A DNA stretch of 64,000 nucleotides from Owenia fusiformis (lineage: Eukaryota > Annelida > Polychaeta > Sabellida > Oweniidae): assembly GCA_903813345.2 (NCBI GenBank), contig CAIIXF020000008.1:9017278-9081277 (forward strand). Reading direction: 5' to 3'. Position numbers and translations under genes: made by a program. The notes under the pieces are model-generated. The model was not told where the DNA came from. It ran no database searches and worked only from the letters and a program-made list of their open reading frames with translations. This document shows positions 26,601 to 38,781 of this stretch, one piece after another (position 1 is the first letter of the stretch; every line of letters begins with the position of its first letter).

Positions 26601-29600
26601 CTTGTGAACCCTTCAGATGACAGGTTTGAACATTTAGTGACCCAGATGAAATGGAGGCTCCAGGAGGGTCAGGGAGAGGCCATTTATGAGATAGGGGTGG
26701 CAGATAATGGAATGTTAGCTGGTCTAACAGATGATGAAATGTCTGCTTCTCTCAATACATTGCAACAAATGGCCAGCAGGTAGAATTTCCTTTTCTATAA
26801 GTCTCTGCTGAATGTCCACGTATAACAGTGATATGACATACAGTCAAGAAGGATTTGCTCTCAGATATTCCATCTCGATCATCTGCCGTTCATGAAGTCA
26901 TGTTGTGATTACAAAATTCAAGATTACACAGCCGCCATTTTTTCACTTCAGAATTTGAATAGTGAATTTTGGGCTTATTACTTAATGAAAAATTTAAAAC
27001 AACCAAGAAGATATCAAACATTAGTTTAAATTGCACACATATCTTTCCAGGCTTGGTGCTACTACTAGTATGCTACGAGAGAGAGTGGTTGAGACGGCAC
27101 ATGCAGAATCACGAAAAAGAGCTGCAGAAATACTTGTACGGAAAGTACCAGATGATCAACAGGTGGGTTATATTTAATTTGCCTATCGCCTAATTTTTGT
27201 CTGATTCAGAAAATTAAATGCTGGAAATAATACCTTCATTATCTTATCCAATGGGAAGTTTTTTGTCATTAGGAAAATGATAAAATTTGACCATTCGACT
27301 AATTAATCACTCGGATTAAATACCACATAATGCTCTAGATTGAGAAATGCACATTTCATTTTCAGTTTTCTCATAACAAATAAGATGCACATTTCTGTTT
27401 TCATTAGCTTATGGCATATTGAATATCTATTTCTTAAAATAGAATATTTAACATGTTGTATGATCCTCTTAGGGTATTTGCATATGCAGTACATGTAAAC
27501 ATGTGTTACATAATTAGATTCATGTAAACATGTGCAAAATGAATATTGTGCTGTACATGTACTGTAAAAAATACACATTGCTGGACCTTTATTTTTTAGT
27601 TCATCGATCTACGTCTTGCTGTCCTTGGAAACGTCGATACAGGGAAGAGTACCCTACTGGGTGTGTTGACACAGGGGGAACTTGATAATGGGAGGGGGAG
27701 AGCTCGTCTGAATTTATTTCGCCATTTACACGAAATACAATCAGGCCGAACATCGAGTATAAGTCATGAAATACTTGGTTTTAACAGTAATGGGGAGGTA
27801 AGTTTTATCATTTGTTGGATAATGGTCTAATGACTGTCACTAGATGGCGAAAAAATTGATTAAATTGTATACTTCAACATGCAAAATTGCTTCAAAAAGT
27901 CTCTGATAAATTCCATTGAAAATATCCAAAACGGGTGTCCAAGTTAACCTTGTTAATTTTATGTTTTAGGTGGTCAATTATAGCGAATCCCGAACTGCAG
28001 AAGCCATTTGTGAAAACTCAACCAAACTAATCACACTTATAGATCTAGCTGGACACCACAAATATCTCAAGACAACCATATTTGGTCTAACAGGATACTC
28101 TCCAGACTTTGCCATGCTGGTTGTCAGTGCAGCCACTGGAATAGGTTATAAACCAGCGTTTGTAATATTTTACTTTAATTATGTAATTATGTATTTTCGA
28201 TGGTTTTGTTTTGTTAAGATGATTGACTTTGTACAGACAACATTCCTAAGCCACATTGAAAAACAAAATATTTAAAAAAAGGCTGAACAATTACCCAAAT
28301 GCGAGTAGGTAGTTACTAATTTCACCACCAGGTGGCTGATTCGGGTCAATTAACATGGCAGGTATATAAGAAAGTTCCTTTAAACTTGAATATTATCAAT
28401 TTAAGTGGCTCAATTTTCATATAACCCTTATGCGTCTGATACTTATACTAATGAAGATATGTCCAGTAAAGCAAAATATTATCTGTCCACTAAAAGAAAA
28501 GATATTTCATTTTTTGTGATTTTATAGCATGGGGTCTATGGGGAATCTCCCCGAGCTAGAAGTCACATTTTCAAAGAAAATTAATTTTTCAAAGTTGATA
28601 AACACTTTTTAAAACCACATTTCTAGATGTAATTTTACATGAAGATTTCAAATATGATATTAGTTTGACTGAATTTTGAATTTTTAATGACGTAAATCAA
28701 GATTATTTCTACTCGCATCTGGGTTATTGCAATGATGAGAAGTAATATGAGGTTCACATGAATATGAGATTCACAGAGATACGAGGCTCACATAAATATG
28801 AGACTCATTTAAATATGAGGCTCACAAATATGAGGCTTATATAGATATGAGGCTCATTTAGATATGAGGCTCACACAAATATGAGACTCATATGAGGCTC
28901 ACAAATATGAGGCTTATATAGATATAAGGCTCATTTAAATATGAGGCTCACACAAATATGAGGCTCACATATTGATTTAAACTACTGGAATTCACTGCAT
29001 GCTTTAAAGTTCTCTTTATCCTTCTTCAGTCGGCACAACAAGGGAACACTTAGGTCTAGCCCTGGCTTTAGAGGTCCCAATATTTGTAGTGATCAGCAAA
29101 GTAGATATATGCAGTCAGCGTGTGGTGAAAAGAACCCTTGAGCAGCTGGAAAGATTGCTCAAGTCTCCAGGATCAAAGAAGGTCCCGATGAGAGTAGAGT
29201 CAGAGGATGATGCTATAATGGCTGCATCAACGATCAGTTCTGAAAGGTAGGCCTATTATAGGAAAAGGAGACTGCTGCAGTCATTAATGCTGTATCTGGT
29301 TAAATAATGATCACTGGTTTCAACAAAGGTTGCAAATGTGACTGCATTTGTCCCTGCGCTACAAAATAAATCAAGCTCCATTTCTTTGCGCTTTGAGTAG
29401 AAAGTACTAAGTGGTCAATAATAGCCTACATTACAGGCATATTGCAAAATCAGTCTTTATCTTACATATTCCAGCATTGCTCCAATATTCACTGTGTCCA
29501 ATGTGACAGGGAAACATCTAGATCTATTGACAAAGTTCCTGAATGTCTTGCCACCATTACGCAGTCATAAAGACAGAGAGGGTCACCTTCAGCAGCCTGC

Positions 29601-32081
29601 TATACATCAAGTGGAAGAGGTTTACTGTGTGCCAGATGTGGGCACTGTACTTGGTGGAACACTCATCAGGTAATATATTATTTAAGAAATACAGACTGAT
29701 GAGCAAGTGTTATATCAACGAATACAGACCTCAGGGCTAGGCAAAAATGTTTTCTGTACCCCAAACGACAGAAGGGAGTGAGGGGTTTGAAGGCTTTTTG
29801 TGCCTAGCCCTAAGGTCGTCGATATAACACCTGTGCTGAGGTCTTAATTATTTAATGCAGTTTATATAATATGCATGACAAAGAATAAAGTTGGCTGAAA
29901 AAAGTGAGCTTTTGTTAATTTGGAGGATAAGTTGCCCACTATTTCTGATTCTCCCTTTAATGCTATATTTCATGGATTTGGATAGAACAAATTATCTCTA
30001 CCAGCTGCCAATGTATTATTTTTCAATATATTGTGTATTCTAGAGGTAGTATAAAGGAGGGTGAGAAGATGTTAGTGGGTCCTATGGACACTGGGGAGTT
30101 CCAGGAGGTGATAATACAAGGCCTACATAGAAGTAGGCGTCCCTGTAGGATGGTCAGAGCTGGAGAGGCATGCTCAGTGTCACTTGGTTCGCATGATAAA
30201 TCAACTCTTCGGAAGGTATGTCATTGTAGTGTTTATCTCTTGGATGTGTACACACGTGTACAATACAAACAAGTTCATAGTCATTTGACAGACCCCTAGA
30301 GGTGAACCCCCTGTAGGCCTATAGTTATAATTTCAGGTCCCTACATCTTCCCCTAATATGATAGGCTGGTAAGAGAGTGCATGTATTTGTATATTAAAGC
30401 CTCAAAACGTCTTTTTGTATCAAACCTTTTGTTCTAGGGTATGGTGCTTGTCAGCCCTAAGCTGAACCCCCAAGCGTGTACATCATTTGAGGCTGAGATT
30501 TACCTGTTGTTTCACGCTAACTCTATAGGACGTGGCTTCCAGTGTACTTTACATATTGGCAGTGTCTGCCAAACTGCAATCATAGATGGTATCATTCAAA
30601 AGGTATGGATGTTGAGTTGTTATGCCAAGGAGTGTGAGAATGTATCCATTTTAGCATTATATGTTGATTTTGTATCTTTTCATTGGTTTTAAACTTTTCA
30701 AAAAATCAAATTAAAACCAATGGCCAAAATAAAGGCTTGGGTCATACATGTATATTTTCCATAAAGGTTTTTTAATGTAATAAGACGAACCAAAAACAGC
30801 TTTTTGGGGGGTCTGTAATCAATATAGGAGTCAAACAGCTTAATTGTGATAATAAATATGTCATCCTATTCACTGCTCTATTTACAGGGTGTTCAGGAAA
30901 TAAAGATAATAATGTCATAACTATTTATTCATGGATTGTATTGAAAGTTTCAGAGATTATAGTTTTAACATATTTTAACTTATTGTTGAAGTTTCAGCTT
31001 CAGGCGATTTGATTGGTTGATCCTGTGGTTGTCATAGCAACACGAGTAGCGCTAAGGCGGGGCAGGTGGAATAACTGCAGTATATTTGCATGTTTTAAAT
31101 GTTTTAAAAAGAGATCCTATCATGTTTACGACTTAAAATGGATGCTTAAACATAGTTATAACTATAAGCCTGAAATTCTTTGCCAATTTATCAATTTATT
31201 CTATGTAATTTCCCCCATTCTAGACCCAAACTCTTTGCCTCTTGAACCTTCTTCACATACTTCACAGAATTCTTCTTGACTCATTTCCTGAAGTCTGTTT
31301 AACACATGTGAACGTATGGCATGAGTATTCTCAAATGCATGTCCTCTTAAGTCCCGTTTTGATTCAGCAAAGAAGTATGAATCATTTGGCGCTAGGTTGG
31401 GTGAATAAGGTGGATGCTTGAGTTGCTCTAATCTCAGCTGCTCAATTTTTTAGTGACTATGGCAGCAGTATGGGAGGGGGAATTGTCTAAGTGGAAGAGA
31501 AATTGCATCCCGGGTCACTTTCTATGTAATGCCTGCATTAAGTAATGAAAATCCCATTGAATATCATTAAAAAAGCATTTATTTGACTTTTATATCATAA
31601 AACAAAGCAATAGAAGAATTTTATCATGGAGATGCACCAAGAAAGCTTTAAATATGGAGTCAAAATCGGTTTGCCATGCTAAATGTTGCACAGAAACTAC
31701 TGCAGTTGTTCCATGTGCCCGCCTTAGCGCTACTCGCGTTCCTATGCCAACCACAGAAATGACAAATCAAATCGCTTGAAGCTGAAACTCCAAAAGTAAG
31801 TTTAAATATGTTTAAACTATAATCCCTGCAAATTTTATTGAAATCCATGAATAAATAAAAAAAGTTATGACATTATTATCTTTATTTCCTGAACACCCTG
31901 TATATGTGACATTACATTCCAGGATTCCATACAGACCGGTGAAAAGGCTGTAGTGATATTCCGTTTCATCAAACAACCAGAGTACATCCGCCTAGGATCA
32001 AGACTGTTGTTCCGTGAGGGCCCCACAAAAGGCATGGGCCAAATCACCAAAGTTATGCCAATGGAACAGGTTAATAGATGA
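23660..32081 (+). CDS. GTPBP2: GTP-binding protein 2 (GTPBP1/2-type translational GTPase)
   Basis: Eleven exons: 23660-23734, 25215-25241 (27 nt), 26595-26779, 27051-27162, 27600-27797, 27970-28144, 29030-29246, 29475-29669, 30044-30215, 30438-30602, 31923-32081 (TGA). Phases join throughout, giving 559 residues against about 600 in human GTPBP2. GTPBP2 is an EF-Tu-like GTPase that works with Pelota-type factors in resolving stalled ribosomes. G1 is GNVDTGKST (about residues 143-151), G3 is DLAGHHKY (from 224), and G4 is SKVD (280-283). The N-terminal block EYKLKLVNPS...[16 protein letters not shown] resembles GTPBP2 more than GTPBP1, which is why I chose that paralogue; this rests on remembered family sequence. 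The C-terminal EF-Tu domains 2 and 3 are complete ([22 protein letters not shown]). Intron 10 carries a decayed mariner and intron 1 a long hairpin element. Confidence 0.93.
23926..24480. mobile_element. Hairpin DNA transposon, 190-bp terminal inverted repeats, 8-bp target duplication
   Basis: Arms 23926-24115 and 24291-24480 are near-identical inverted repeats (TTATCG...GTACGCGC...CGGCAGAACG), with a ~175-bp loop. GGACTCTA is duplicated exactly at 23918-23925 and 24481-24488. The length and TSD suit a hAT- or Mutator-like MITE, but the TTATCG end does not settle the superfamily. It lies in GTPBP2 intron 1. Confidence 0.9.
24489..25214 (+). other. Rest of GTPBP2 intron 1
   Basis: Contains a TTAGACTCTGGA-type motif repeated three times (about 25010-25095). 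No other feature recognised. Confidence 0.5.
25242..26272 (+). other. GTPBP2 intron 2, left part
   Basis: AT-rich sequence without recognised exons or elements. Confidence 0.5.
26273..26483. mobile_element. Short mariner-type MITE in GTPBP2 intron 2
   Basis: CAGGGTGTCCTGAAAG opens the element and CTACCCTG closes it, with TA on both outer sides. The inverted ends match over only about 7 bp, so this is a decayed or very short element. Confidence 0.5.
28294..28723. mobile_element. PIF/Harbinger-like MITE in GTPBP2 intron 6
   Basis: Inverted ends CCCAAATGCGAGTAG and CTACTCGCATCTGGG are flanked by TTA on each side (28291-28293, 28724-28726), a 3-bp target duplication as in PIF/Harbinger. 430 bp, no coding frame. 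A related right half occurs at 42191-42283. Confidence 0.75.
28740..28975. repeat. AT-rich minisatellite in GTPBP2 intron 6
   Basis: Imperfect 14-18 bp units around AAATATGAGGCTCACA, about 14 copies, between the Harbinger-like element and exon 29030-29246. Confidence 0.85.
30887..31902 (-). mobile_element. Decayed mariner with transposase remnant in GTPBP2 intron 10
   Basis: Inverted ends begin CAGGGTGTTCAGGAAATAAA, with TA at both outer sides. The inversion continues for ~200 bp inward, including AGCGCTA near GGCGGGCA. The minus strand at about 31230-31490 reads [10 protein letters not shown], then after a stop codon [16 protein letters not shown] and LRGHAFE. This is the C-terminal catalytic part of a mariner/IS630 transposase with its DD(D/E) motif region. 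The element is about 1.0 kb, shorter than a full mariner, with an in-frame stop, so it is inactive. Confidence 0.85.
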
Positions 32082-32481
32082 ATAGTATAAGTTAGTCATC
32101 TAGGCAAAGTTACATACATATGTACTTCCATATGTCAATGATTCTAGTATATGTGTGGACTTGTCAAATTGGGAGTGTTCCTGCTTGGTAGTTTCGTTAA
32201 CCAGAACACCAAAGACGTGGATCATTCAGATGACATTGATTCAGAACAAGTGCAATCCACTGAGGATTCAAATCGCATCAGAAAATAAGAGTGAAATCTT
32301 TTCCATTCAGGTTCTAAATGCCCTTTTACTTATTTCGTATCCCCTTCATTTGCCAAGTGTCAACATGTGTTGCTAATGTCAATCATTGGGAATCAACCTC
32401 CAGTGGTGAATTCAACTCCTTGCCAATTTGATTAATTTTATTTTCTCTTAGCAGGTTTTGATGAAATCAATTTAGTTAATA
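32082..32481. other. GTPBP2 3' flank
   Basis: Sequence after the GTPBP2 stop codon. No perfect AATAAA is obvious before the transposon-like block that begins at 32482, so the 3' end of the gene may lie in that block (AATAAA at 32774-32779). Confidence 0.4.
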
Positions 32482-35400
32482 ATAGTGGGGGGAATTTACC
32501 CCTATATTTGGCAGAATATTTCAGATGGTGATACAAGTATAAACTTTTGCTTTTCTACTACTTCAAACCTTTTTTAAAAAATCTGTCCCTGTGATCAATG
32601 GATTTTTTTACTTTTTCCCCCCAAAATCCAAGATGGCCGACACACTATAGCTCGGAAAATATATTTAGCTCTGATTTGGCAAATACAGCTGTAATATAAA
32701 GTTTAAATTGTGTTTTCAGGACTAAATGCACTAATAGGGACACCACATAATACATGTCATGAGCTTAAGTCAAAATAAATAATTATATGGGAGTTAAGCA
32801 AGGTTCATTTCTGGCCCCCCTCTTATTTTGTTCATTTATAAGTTTGTATAACCTTACTCCTGTGAATTAAACATAATTAGTAAGACTGTTCTTAAATTTT
32901 AGATTTTTATGCTCTGCTACATATCAAATTAGTGTGTATAAATGACCGTAACCTAAAGAATTGAAGGATTTTCACAAATAAATGGTTTATCGAGTACAGA
33001 CATTTACCATGCATTCACAATTACAGACTATTACAGCGACATCAGGACCACTAAAAGCAAATTCAATTATTCATTAAATTTTGGTTGAGGTTAAAAACAT
33101 TAATACAGTCCATCAATGTATTCTATGCATTATTGAGTATGAATATGAAATATGTGGTTTTCCATGACTCTTCAGTAAGGAGGAATGAAATACCAAGCAG
33201 GAAGGTGATGTGAAATTTGAGTAAGAATTTGCAAAATTTAATCTAACAAAAATCTACCATTATTTGTAGAATTTTGAATAAATGTAAAATATTAATTCAT
33301 CCCATAAATATATCTTATGCATTATTTCACGGTGTCCAACCCAAACGCTCTTACATGCACAACGGAATGTTTCATCCACGTGGAAATGGGGCTAATGAAG
33401 ACCCCACTATGTATGTATGTATGTATAATTTATATACCTCTTAAATAAAAGAGAGTTACATTCATATTAACACATTATGACTGTAAGTATTGTTTCACTA
33501 GTTTCTCTTACATATCACGCGTTATGGTGACATATTATGTACCATTCGATGAACAATACCCTGATCAAAGCTCCGTAGTGTAGATCAAACAAATCTGAAG
33601 TTGACGAATTGACCACAAATTACGAATTAAATTAGTATTTATATGAAATTTGCTCTAAAACATAAAACTATTGACAAATAAACAAAAAGTTTATATGTGA
33701 ATTAATCTTTCTTCTTTTGATGCCAAGGGATACAATAGATCTTTTCTTTCTCTCCTTGAAAAGGAAAGTTGAGCCTAGTACCGCAGTGTTTCCAGTTCAT
33801 TGTGTTAACCAGATCGCAGCATTTCTTGAATATGAGAATGTCATCATTTTTAAGACTTGATTTTTTGTTATCAAATGACGATTACGATAATGTATGGTGT
33901 GATCAAGGTTTGGAATTTGACCAAAATATACTCTGATGCTCAACTCAACTAGTCACATGCCTCGACAAACAGGGTTTTGACCGGAAGAATGACAAATACA
34001 TTTATGAATTTTGATTTAACTATACTGCTTAAGACAGCTCTTCCTAATTGCTTCAAACGTCAACAGCCATCCAAGTACAATATATCACACCCATCAAACA
34101 CATACACAAACTTCTTATTCCCATCATTGGGGAAATTGTCAGATGACTCATCATTTCCGTTTGCCATACTCAGAGCGTTTCTTTGTTTAGTTTCAGTAAT
34201 GAAACGCTCAATCTTGCATGTAAGAGCATTTGGGGTGGACACCGTGTCCTTTAATTGTGAAAATCAAATGTGTGGGATGTCATGACTCCTCAGTAAAGAG
34301 GAAGGAAACGATTGGAGGGAAGATAATTTAAAATTTGGGTAGGAATTTGCTAATTAGAAATTAAATCTTCCAATATTCTACAATTATTTTGAATTATTAA
34401 ATTATCACAATTTCTAAATAATATTTAATGAACAATTAATTTTGTAATGTCTGGGGCTAAGGCCATGGATGGTTTTTTAAGAATAAACAAAAATGAATAT
34501 AAAAGATGGTAAAAAATCTATTCTAACATTTTGCAAACATGACATATCTGCAACAACTACATGTACTAGGGCAACAGCCCAACTCATATGTGGGTGTTTT
34601 CCATATACAGAACAAGTGAAACAATTGATATAAATACACCCAGAAAGTGCTTATTTTGCAAAAAAAGAAAGACCAATTGAGAGAATTCCACCTACTCACA
34701 TGCCTTGGAATAGCACATTAAAGCAACAGCTTACCAGGCTGGTGTAGTTTGGGGACAAAATGCTAAATGCTTCACCACCTGGCCTTTACGACTACATCAA
34801 CTGGGGATGGGACAATAATGAAACTGTTACCACCCACTGTGGACAGCCCAGACACAGTCCTCCAAAGCCTGCCAAGCTCTTGTACAATGCTCATATAAAA
34901 AGCTCTGTTCTGTATGCACTTGTAAAAAGCCAGGACTTACATTTTGTGACAGTATTTATGAGATTGAAATTATAACAGAGTAAAAAAAGATCCATGTGGA
35001 ACTCCTTCAAAGGCTATTTTGTATTTGGAAGACAATAATTTAATTTGAACCTGAAATATAAGATAAAATGATGTTTGAAATATTATCTTTATTCAAGAAA
35101 ACAGGTTCATTCACTTAAGTTGTTGCAAAATAAGAGCCCTCCCAAAATACTAGATGTAAACAACATGCTTTACTACTGAAACAGTATTATCTTTAAACCA
35201 CATTTATCTCTATATATGAATCTACAGATTTATTTGTACCAAATTATGTGTATATGGCGGCCATTTTGAATTTTTCTTGAAATACTGTTCGGTTTTATCG
35301 ATCACAGGGATGGAATTTTTCCTAATAGCATAATAACAGATGTAAAAAGTCAGGACTTACATGTACAGACTTGTGCAATTGCACATGCAATTCTGTATAA

Positions 35401-36269
35401 GTCATTAACATTTTATGACAGTATATATGAGATTGTGATTATAACAGAGTAAAAAGGAACCATGTGAAACTCTTTTAAAGGCTATTTTATACTTGTAAGA
35501 CAATAATTTAACTTGAACTTGAAATATTAGATTGAAAAGATGTGTGAAATATTATCTTATTCAAGAAAACAGGTTCATTCACTTCAATTGTTGCAAAATA
35601 AGAGCCCTCCCAAAATAGAACCTTGTAGAATCCCTATATAAAGTCATTTTGTCCAAATTCAAATCATTAATGAATGTGACTGTATTTCTAGATGTAAACA
35701 ACATGCTTTACTACTAAAACAGTATTATTTTTAAACCACATTTATCTCTAATATATGAATCTACAGTGTTATTTGTACCAAATTATGCATATATGGCGGC
35801 CATTTTGGATTTTTCTAGAAATATTGTTCGGTTTTATCAATCACAGGGATGGTATTTTTCCTAATAGCATAATAAGAGATGTAAAAAGTCAGGACTTACA
35901 AATACAGACTTCAGTTGTTGCAAAATAAGAGCCCTCCCAAAATAGAACCTTGTAGAATCCCTATATAAAATCATTTTGTCCAAATTCAAATCATTAATGA
36001 ATGTGACTGTATTTCTAGATGTAAACAACATGCTTTACTCCTGTTCCAATATTATTTTTAAACCATATTTATCTCTATATATGAATCTAGAGTGTTATTT
36101 GTACCAAATTATGCCTATATGGCGGCCATCTTGAATTTTTCTTGAAATAGTGTTCGGTTTTATTGATCACAGGGATGGAATTTTTCCTAATAACATAAAT
36201 AACAGATTAAGCCATTAAATTTGCTTGTATCACCAATTGAAATATTTTCCAGCAAATTCCCCCCACTAT
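32482..36269. mobile_element. 3.8-kb inverted-repeat element with internal duplications
   Basis: Outer inverted ends ATAGTGGGGGGAATTT (32482) and AAATTCCCCCCACTAT (to 36269) continue inward with AATATTTCAGATGGTGATAC versus its complement and a GTCCCTGTGATCAATGG / TTGATCACAGGGATGG pair. Inside, ~230-bp segments at 33160-33400 and 34170-34400 share direct and inverted parts. A ~70-codon open frame at 34760-34975 has no recognised domain. No transposase identified. Confidence 0.6.
34920..36200. repeat. Threefold tandem duplication inside the 3.8-kb element
   Basis: Each copy holds TGCAAAATAAGAGCCCTCCC, GTAAACAACATGCTTTACT, TGGCGGCCAT (35254, 35793, 36119) and TCACAGGGATGG. The spacing is 540 bp then 326 bp, so the third copy is shorter. 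The inverted-end material is part of each copy. Confidence 0.8.
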
Positions 36270-38110
36270 AAAGGAAAATGCTGATTTAAATCTTTAATTT
36301 TTCAGATTCGCCAATTTAAATCTCCACATATTTTAGAATGTCAAAATAACCAAACAAAACCCACTGCTCAAGTGCATATTAAATAGATATTTCACAGACC
36401 CCAAAACCATGCATATTACGAGATAACATTGCACTTCTTTCCTGTTTTTTCATATCATTATGCATGCTTCAGATTAACATTATCTGAAGTTTATCATTGG
36501 TATTGTATCAGCTTTATAAATATTCTTTGATGCAATGTCTAGGGAAATTATATTCAAAACAAGACTGAGAACACACACACATATTATTAGCAGGTAGAAT
36601 GTGTGTATATTCAGCTGTATTGTCAGAATCTTGAAATACTGAAGTGAGCCAGACATACAAACCAAATAGGAAAAAAACTACCACTACACTTTATCATCAC
36701 AATTTTGTTTGGAAAACTGTGTGATTCTGTAAAATGTTTGTTTCACTCATGCCTGGGTATGCACCTGAGATATTGAAAGTAAAGGTAGATTTATCATTGA
36801 TCAATTGACCAGTGCTTCTTATGGATAATTGTATCTTCCCCTGTGCAGAATGTAAGATAGCTATACTGCTATAGGCATTGCAGTCCTAAAATGATGCTTC
36901 TGTCCATGTATATTAGTATGTTTATGGCTATTCTGGAATGGTTTGTAAGTAAGTGAATTGCAGAACTAGTCTTTGTTCTGGTATTCAGGAAGGTTGAGAA
37001 AAGTATAAAGAAACATGAATCAAAGAAAAACACGATAAAAAGAGGCCTTGATTTGACCTGTTTCAATGTTCTTTTAGAATCCATTTCTGAGAGCTGTATC
37101 AAAGAACAGAAAGAGAAAGTTGCAGCAGTGACAATGAATATAATGATTTAAGGTGGACCCGGTTAGACAATTTTGTCAGTAGTTTGCCCTCTTTGTAACA
37201 ATTTCAATTTGACTAGATTATTTACTCTACTTCACCTACCTTAATATGTTCAACCAATTAGAGTAAGTTACATGCTGGTCATGTGACATAGTTTGATAAT
37301 CAAACTCTTTAAGGTAGGCCTTGTAGAATAAGTAACTTGGACATTATAGACTATACATTATATTGACATTATCTAACAGGTTGAGGTTGTACGCTCACAT
37401 ACAACAAAAATGATTCATTGATATTATGCATTTGACACCCTCAAGCACTGTAACTTGTATAACTTTTGATATCCTTGAATGTGTAATGTAAATCTATCTG
37501 ACATTTCTAGTAGATTGTTTTTGACAAAATCATGAATAATTGACCATCTTTGTAATATGTATCTCTTTTTTTCAACGCATGTAGTTCATTTGAACTGTCA
37601 AAATTTATTCATTGTATTCAAAGATTCATACTATAATCTGATAATCTGGATTATAGAATTCATTATACTTTGTGTATTATTTTAGCCTGGTTTTAGTTGT
37701 TTAATGAATTTACACTATTTTAATCATCAAAACTATGCATGTACATGTAATTATTATTTACACAGTTTTGTGTATTGACCAGTTGTTTTTGTACATTTAG
37801 TTGTTGAGATGAAATAAATCTAATTTATAAAGTGTTAGCAATGTCTTCTTATTTTAAGGTGTGAATCTCTGATGACTGAAGCACTCCTTATCCCCATCTT
37901 TACTATTTAGATATACAGTAAAATATTACATTTTGACTTCCTTTAATTATTTGTGCCATTTTAGAGATTCACCAATGTAAAAGATATACCCTGCTTTGTT
38001 TTATTTTCACATATAAATGCCAAATCATATCTTAGTCTTTGTCTAGAAAATGGTAAAATGCCAACTTTAATAGTACAATTGTTTTTTATTCCTTTCTACC
38101 AATTCTTGAG
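36270..38110. other. Intergenic spacer
   Basis: AT-rich sequence without a gene I can support. Short open frames on the minus strand at 36480-36665 and 36869-37102 have no recognisable domains. Confidence 0.45.
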
Positions 38111-38113
38111 AAT

Positions 38114-38417
38114 GAAATAAAATGTCTTTCCGAACCTCTTTGGGACAAAATAGCATACAGAAATTTTTTTCCGACCTCCCAATATTATAGTTATACAAGT
38201 GAAATTTTGGTTGATTTTAGAACAGGTATTCAAAAGATTTAAACAAAACCCCCCAAAATAGATGAAAATTAAGATAAACCTTTTATTTCATTAACAAGAT
38301 ACTTTTTTAAAATCAACCAAAATTTCCTTTGTACAATTACAATATTGAGAGACCTAAACACGTTGTGTTTATGTCATTTTGTTCTGATGAGGTTCGGATA
38401 GATGTTTCATTTCATTC
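38114..38417. mobile_element. Small foldback element
   Basis: The left arm 38114-38222 and right arm 38307-38417 are inverted copies (ATGAAATAAAATGTCTTTCC against GGATAGATGTTTCATTTCAT, and GAAATTTTGGTTGATTTTA against AAAATCAACCAAAATTTC). Confidence 0.75.
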
Positions 38418-38781
38418 CGAAGATATGATACCAAGAACAAAAGAAGTGTCTGATGTGTTATAGGGAAAAGTATATATATTTTTTCAAATTATATTGTTAC
38501 CATTCTAAAGACGACCATTAAATTGACGATGTGTAAAACTTTTAGAATTCTTTGATAACTGGTTTAAGAGAAACGCGTGTTCAAAAAGTTCACCATATCC
38601 ATACCAACCCTTTACTACATTTTTTAAAATAGACAAAGATTCATGAATATTGCGATTTCTAGTTTTCATTTACAGAAATTGATCTTTTTAACACGTGGTA
38701 AAATAATCTTAGTATATTCTATTGACCTCAATCCATCTTATAGTAGACTGTAAGCCATTCTGTAGAAGTGCTCTAGAAATG

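Noticed and set aside
34760-34975. 71-codon frame (LYDYINWGWDNNETVTTHCG)
   Set aside because: Could be a transposon-protein scrap, but I cannot match it to a family and it sits inside a repetitive element.
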